Assembly: GCF_004854025.1 (NCBI RefSeq)
Contig: NZ_STGM01000003.1
Location: 310,001-374,000 of the forward strand
Length of the DNA: 64,000 nt
Direction of reading: 5' to 3'
Source: Microbacterium hydrothermale
GTDB lineage: Bacteria; Actinomycetota; Actinomycetes; Actinomycetales; Microbacteriaceae
Shown: piece after piece, positions 60,251-64,000 of the stretch
Layout: every line of letters begins with the position of its first letter
How positions within the stretch are numbered: position 1 is the first letter of the stretch
The notes under the pieces: generated by a model
Told to the model about the DNA's origin: nothing
The model's input: only the letters and a program-made list of their open reading frames with translations
Database searches by the model: none
Translations under genes and position numbers: made by a program

Positions 60251-61720
60251 TCAGCGCGACGCGGTGCCGCGCGATCCCGCGGCCACGGCGCGGCGCGCCC
60301 GCCACCCGAGCAGGAGGTCGATCACCACGAACGCCGCGAGGGTGCAGCCCACGAGCGGCAGGAACAGCCCGATCGCGATCGCGACGACGAGGACCGCCGC
60401 GATCCCCCACCACGGCGCGCGACCGAGCACCCCGCGCGCGGGGGCGGTGGCGAGACCGCGGGTCGGCCGCCGCTTCCACCACATCGCGTATCCCAGCACC
60501 ACCAGGGCCGCGATACCGAGAGCGAGCGCGAACAGCACGAGCTGGTTCACGAGGCCGAACATCGTCCCCATGTGCAGGTCGATCCCCCAGCGCGACAGCT
60601 TCGCCAGCAGCGGGAAGTCGGCGAAGTCGATCCGGTCGGTCACCTGCATGCTCGATCCGTCGATCGCGACGGCATCCACCTCGGTCGGGAAGCTGCGGTG
60701 GATCTCCTGCACCACCCACGCCTTCCCCGCGGCGGCCGGGGGTTTGATCTCGACGTCTCCGCTGTTGACGTTGATGCGCTGCGCGATCGCGAGGACCGCG
60801 TCGAAGGTCGCGGGGTTGGCCGCACCCGTCGGCGACGAGGCCGCGCCGCCGTGTCCGGCATGCCCGGCGTGCTCACCGCCCGCGGCCGCCGCGCCGTCGA
60901 GCGAGGTCGTCAGCGCGGGAGTACCCTCTCCGACGGCGGCGCGCAGGTCGGACACGTGGGCTCCCGCGAACGTCGACCAGGTGATGCCTGTCGCCGAGAG
61001 GAACACCGCGCCGAGCACGACCCAGATCCCGACCGAGGTGTGCCATCCCGACAGCCGTCGGTACCCGGTGTGACGGCGGTTGGGGCGCAGCAGGTCGCGG
61101 CGTCCCCGGCGCGAGCGCACGAAGCGTCCGAGCCACAGCCCGAGTCCCGCGAGAGCGACGATCCCGAGCCAGGATGCCGCGAGCTCGCTGTACCAGCGCC
61201 CTGCATCGCCCAGGTGCAGCGAACGGTGCAGGTCGCTGATCCAGTGCCGCAGGGGCAGGGCGCCGCTCGTGCCGTAGGCGGGGAGGTCGCCGCGGATCTC
61301 GGTCGTGGCCGGATCGACGAAGATCGCCCGCGTGGTGCTCTCGGGCAGTGTCTCGTCGGCGAACATGACGCGCGTGGCCGCCCCGGCCTCGGGGGCGGGG
61401 CGCACGGCGACGGGCGTCGATCCGTCGCCGAGGTACGCCTCGGCCGCTTCGATCTGCGCGGCCAGCGGCACCCCGGCGGCATCCGAGGCCGCGGTCAGCT
61501 CGTGCGCGTAGACGACCTTCTCGAGCGTCGGGGTGACGGCGTAGAGGGCTCCGCTCACCGCCGCGACGAGGATGAACGGTCCCACGAGGAGACCTGCGAA
61601 GAAGTGCAGGCGCCGCAGCAGCGGGGTGAACCATCCGCCGCGGCCGGGACGCCTGGCCGCACCCGGGCGGGGAGCCGGTGCCTCCGCGGCGGGCTCGGCG
61701 GGTTCGATGGTCGTGGTCAC
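60251..61720 (-). CDS. PepSY-domain membrane protein
   Basis: 489 aa. Four or five membrane spans of the PepSY-TM (FegA/DUF239-like iron-uptake reductase) type: LLRRLHFFAGLLVGPFILVAAVSG, a large outside region with HRSLHLGDAGRWY and a His-rich HAGHAGHGG stretch, then WHTSVGIWVVLG and KLSRWGIDLHMGTMFGL. His pairs suit haem or copper binding. GTG start overlaps the Dyp peroxidase stop (GTGA). Confidence 0.87.
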   Translation of the reverse strand: MTTTIEPAEPAAEAPAPRPGAARRPGRGGWFTPLLRRLHFFAGLLVGPFILVAAVSGALYAVTPTLEKVVYAHELTAASDAAGVPLAAQIEAAEAYLGDGSTPVAVRPAPEAGAATRVMFADETLPESTTRAIFVDPATTEIRGDLPAYGTSGALPLRHWISDLHRSLHLGDAGRWYSELAASWLGIVALAGLGLWLGRFVRSRRGRRDLLRPNRRHTGYRRLSGWHTSVGIWVVLGAVFLSATGITWSTFAGAHVSDLRAAVGEGTPALTTSLDGAAAAGGEHAGHAGHGGAASSPTGAANPATFDAVLAIAQRINVNSGDVEIKPPAAAGKAWVVQEIHRSFPTEVDAVAIDGSSMQVTDRIDFADFPLLAKLSRWGIDLHMGTMFGLVNQLVLFALALGIAALVVLGYAMWWKRRPTRGLATAPARGVLGRAPWWGIAAVLVVAIAIGLFLPLVGCTLAAFVVIDLLLGWRARRAVAAGSRGTASR

Positions 61721-62940
61721 GACAGGATCCCCTCTCCGATGAAGCCGCCTTCGCGGCATCCCGGTGGCACCGCGAACACCGCCGATCCGATGGGGGTCGT
61801 CCACTCGTTGAGGAGATCGAGCTCGTCGAGTCTGCGTTGGATGGGCACGAACTGCCTTTCGATGTCTGCTTGGAACGACACGAACAGCAGGCCCGCGTCG
61901 CTGACCGCGCCGGCGAGCGGCGTCTGGTCGTAGTTGTAGCCGCGGCGGAAGATCCGCTGCGTGGGGTCATCCGGACGCGAGCGCCGCAGGTGCGAGAACT
62001 CGGCGATGACGGGGAAGCCGATGGCATCCGTCGCGTCGAAGTCGGGTTCGTCGAACTCGTCGGTGCCGGTGAGAGGGGCGCCCGTGGACTGGAACCTCCC
62101 GACGGCCTGATCGCGGCCGGGGCGGTCGAGGTGGTCCCACTTGTCGAGGTCCATCGCGATGCGCCGCACCACCATCCCGGTTCCCCCGGCGAGCCATCCC
62201 TCCCGCGCCCAGACGATGTCGTCGAAGGCGGTGGTCCCGGGCACCGGGTTGGCGGTGCCGTCGACCTGGCCGAAGAGATTGCGCATCGTCGTCCCGGGGC
62301 GCTCGGTGCCGTGCGCCCGACGGAAGCCCTGCTGCACCCACCGCACGGCGGCGAACCCCCGCGCGTCCTTGAGCAGCATGCGCGCCGCGTGCGCGACGGT
62401 CACGGGGTCGTCGGCCGCGACCTGCAGCAGCAGGTCGCCGTCGCCGTACTCCGGCCGGAGGCGGTCGATCCCGAACGCCGGGAGCGGCTGCAGCCACGCC
62501 GGGGCCGACGCTCCGGCGCGCGAGACGAAGACCGGTCCGAACCCGAAGGTCACCGTCAGTCGCGCGGGGGCGACGGCCAGCTCGGGTTCGGTGTCGGCCA
62601 GGGCGCCGCGCCCCTGGGTGAGCCGGGCGGCGTCGTCGGTGAGGGTGCGCATGAGCCGTCGCATCCCGTCGCGATCGACCTCGGCGAGAAGGTCCAACGC
62701 GATGAGCGAGACGTGCGCCTGCGCGTCGGTGTCGACGCCGGCCTGATGCGTCCCGTAGAACGGCACGGTCGTCTCGCCGTTGAGCGGCGTCGACGCCCCG
62801 GGGTCCTGCGCGCGGGCGGACACGGCCGCGTCGATCCCGATCGCCGCCGCCGCCCCGACGCCCGCGACCGCCCCGCCGAGCAGGAAGGTGCGTCTGGTCG
62901 CACCTCCGCTGTCGGCGGGGCTTCTGTCTCGGCGGGCCAT
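61717..62940 (-). CDS. Tat-exported Dyp-type haem peroxidase (EfeB-like)
   Basis: 407 aa. Twin-arginine signal TRRTFLLGGAVAG, then a Dyp fold with the GxxDG motif (GQVDGTANP), proximal His region (EFSHLRRSRPDD) and distal Arg/Asp segments. EfeB-type enzymes act on haem or deferrochelatase-like reactions. Coupled to PCuAC upstream and PepSY downstream, so it belongs to a metal/haem operon. Confidence 0.92.
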   Translation of the reverse strand: MARRDRSPADSGGATRRTFLLGGAVAGVGAAAAIGIDAAVSARAQDPGASTPLNGETTVPFYGTHQAGVDTDAQAHVSLIALDLLAEVDRDGMRRLMRTLTDDAARLTQGRGALADTEPELAVAPARLTVTFGFGPVFVSRAGASAPAWLQPLPAFGIDRLRPEYGDGDLLLQVAADDPVTVAHAARMLLKDARGFAAVRWVQQGFRRAHGTERPGTTMRNLFGQVDGTANPVPGTTAFDDIVWAREGWLAGGTGMVVRRIAMDLDKWDHLDRPGRDQAVGRFQSTGAPLTGTDEFDEPDFDATDAIGFPVIAEFSHLRRSRPDDPTQRIFRRGYNYDQTPLAGAVSDAGLLFVSFQADIERQFVPIQRRLDELDLLNEWTTPIGSAVFAVPPGCREGGFIGEGILS

Positions 62941-63473
62941 CAGTGACCCATGTCCATGTCGCCCATGTCGCCCATGTCGCCGCCCTCGTAGTTCTCGTTC
63001 GCGCCCGAGAACTCCTTCACGGGAGCGGTGATCTCGGCCGTCGAGTCGTCGGCGAAGGTGAGCGTGATGGTCGTCTCCTCGCCGGCGCGCAGCGGCGAGG
63101 TGACGTCCATGAACATGAGGTGGTTGCCGCCGGGCGCGAGCTCGATCGATCCGCCCGCGGGGATGACGAAGCCGCCCTCGACCTCGCGCATCACCATCTG
63201 ACCGGACTCGTTCGGCACGGTCTCGTGCAGTTCCATCGCGGAGGTCGCCTCATCGGTCGCCGAGACGACCGTGAGATCGGTGTCGCCGTCATTGCGCAAC
63301 TGGCCGAAGCCGGCGGTCATGCCGCTGTCGGCGGCCTTGACCCACACGTCGGTCGAGGAGAACGCGTCGGCCTGTGACGAGGTGGGGGTGGTGGATGCCG
63401 GGGCGGAGCAGCCCGCGAGGGCGAGAACGGCGGCGGCGGCGAGGGCGCTGAAGCGCAGGGTACGAAGGGTCAT
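62940..63473 (-). CDS. PCuAC-type periplasmic copper chaperone
   Basis: 177 aa. Lipobox LAGC (Cys22). DUF461 core with the copper motif His-x10-Met-x21-His-x-Met visible: MELHETVP, GQMVM and GGNHLMFMD. The C-terminus is a Met/His tail (DMGDMGDMDMGH) that should bind extra copper. AAAGG ribosome-binding site. Overlaps the peroxidase start (TGATG). Confidence 0.93.
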   Translation of the reverse strand: MTLRTLRFSALAAAAVLALAGCSAPASTTPTSSQADAFSSTDVWVKAADSGMTAGFGQLRNDGDTDLTVVSATDEATSAMELHETVPNESGQMVMREVEGGFVIPAGGSIELAPGGNHLMFMDVTSPLRAGEETTITLTFADDSTAEITAPVKEFSGANENYEGGDMGDMGDMDMGH

Positions 63474-63483
63474 GAGAAGCCTT

Positions 63484-64000
63484 TCAGGACTGTGCGTCGC
63501 GCGCGGCGCGACGGCGGAGGAAGAAGAACACGATGAAGATCGCGAGGGCGACGGCCGCTCCCGCTGCGGCGACGAACACGACGCGGGGGATCCCGGCCGC
63601 ATCGTCGACCACCGGATCGGGTGCCGCCTCGGCGGCGGGGACCGCGGCGGCGCGCTCGAGGGGAGCGCCGTCGCCGACGGTGAAGGGCACGACGCCCGAG
63701 ATGGGATGACCGTCGCTCGAGACGACGCGCCACCGCACCTCGTACCCCGCCGCGGGCAGCTCACCGCGCAACGGCACGGTGACCACCCCCGCGGAGAGGA
63801 GGGGGTCGGCGCCCGCCCAGTCGACGCCGTCGGCGTCGGCCACGACGACCTCGGCGCCCACGTCGAGCACGTCGGCCGAGAAGCTCAAGGAGATCTCATC
63901 GGGGGCGGATGCCAGACGCTCACCCTCGGCGGGTGTACTGGACAGGAGTTGATCGTGGGCGGATGCCGGGACGATCGACGCCAGAACGACGGCGACGGCC
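63484..64000 (-). CDS. CopC-domain copper resistance/transport protein, partial (N-terminus beyond window)
   Basis: 172 codons visible. The end of a signal peptide (IVPASA) is followed by mature HDQLLSSTPAEGE, the N-terminal His of CopC copper sites, then SSDGHPISGVVPF (second metal region) and one C-terminal membrane span (VVFVAAAGAAVALAIFIVFF) with a short basic tail. Membrane-tethered CopC (YcnJ/PcoC-like). The gene continues past base 64000. Ten bases before the PCuAC start. Confidence 0.88.
   Translation of the reverse strand, partial: AVAVVLASIVPASAHDQLLSSTPAEGERLASAPDEISLSFSADVLDVGAEVVVADADGVDWAGADPLLSAGVVTVPLRGELPAAGYEVRWRVVSSDGHPISGVVPFTVGDGAPLERAAAVPAAEAAPDPVVDDAAGIPRVVFVAAAGAAVALAIFIVFFFLRRRAARDAQS

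Overview
The window is a high-GC (roughly 70%), gene-dense stretch of an actinobacterial chromosome. Family content and style point to Microbacteriaceae, most likely Microbacterium or a close relative: G/C-ending codons, many GTG starts, many 1-4 bp stop/start overlaps (TGATG, ATGA, GTGA), a very frequent GGATGCC/GGCATCC heptamer, a DasR/NagR-type GlcNAc regulon and a MoxR-DUF58-transglutaminase operon. I saw no insertion sequence, prophage, CRISPR array or transfer origin. It reads as core chromosome mixed with catabolic and stress modules.

Layout. 0-8 kb (all minus): phosphate transporter pstC-pstA (pstA cut by the window edge) behind PHO-box-like repeats; a PASTA-domain Ser/Thr kinase coupled to a small YegP-like protein; recR and dnaX. 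8.5-17 kb: a GlcNAc module (EIIA, EIICB, nagB, nagA) divergent from a GntR/UTRA repressor across two operator-like sites, followed by a beta-phosphoglucomutase and GH65 phosphorylase pair that probably has its own transcript. 17-24.5 kb: a TetR regulator with a membrane protein, ackA-pta, a NUDIX hydrolase, DedA and a COG4705-like membrane protein. 24.5-33.3 kb: SRP 4.5S RNA, then GH38 alpha-mannosidase, ABC sugar transporter, ROK repressor and ROK kinase: a mannoside uptake locus.

33.4-38.2 kb: MoxR, DUF58 and transglutaminase genes, ended by a 40-bp perfect palindrome that faces a tRNA-Ser(GGA). 38.2-42.8 kb: an amide or peptide-derivative catabolic operon (alpha/beta hydrolase, APC permease, formamidase/acetamidase, NUDIX) divergent from a FadR-type GntR regulator. 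43-48.4 kb: MerR-GNAT, SulP transporter, AraC, small proteins, MarR, and a 61-codon gene preceded by twin identical hairpins. 48.4-53.5 kb: a GT4 glycosyltransferase, then a type III polyketide cluster (synthase, methyltransferase, flavoprotein hydroxylase, with a convergent UbiA prenyltransferase).

53.5-58.5 kb is a stress-flavoured island. It holds hsp20 under both a CIRCE and a HAIR-like operator, two small acidic disordered proteins, an SQR-like flavoprotein that lacks one expected cysteine, an SRPBCC protein and an aldo/keto reductase. The last 6 kb hold a class-A-beta-lactamase-fold lipoprotein and a metal/haem operon (CopC-like, PCuAC, Tat-exported Dyp peroxidase, PepSY membrane protein).

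The least explained items are the twin-hairpin 61-aa gene, the type III PKS/UbiA cluster, the repeated heptamer, and several large inverted repeats.
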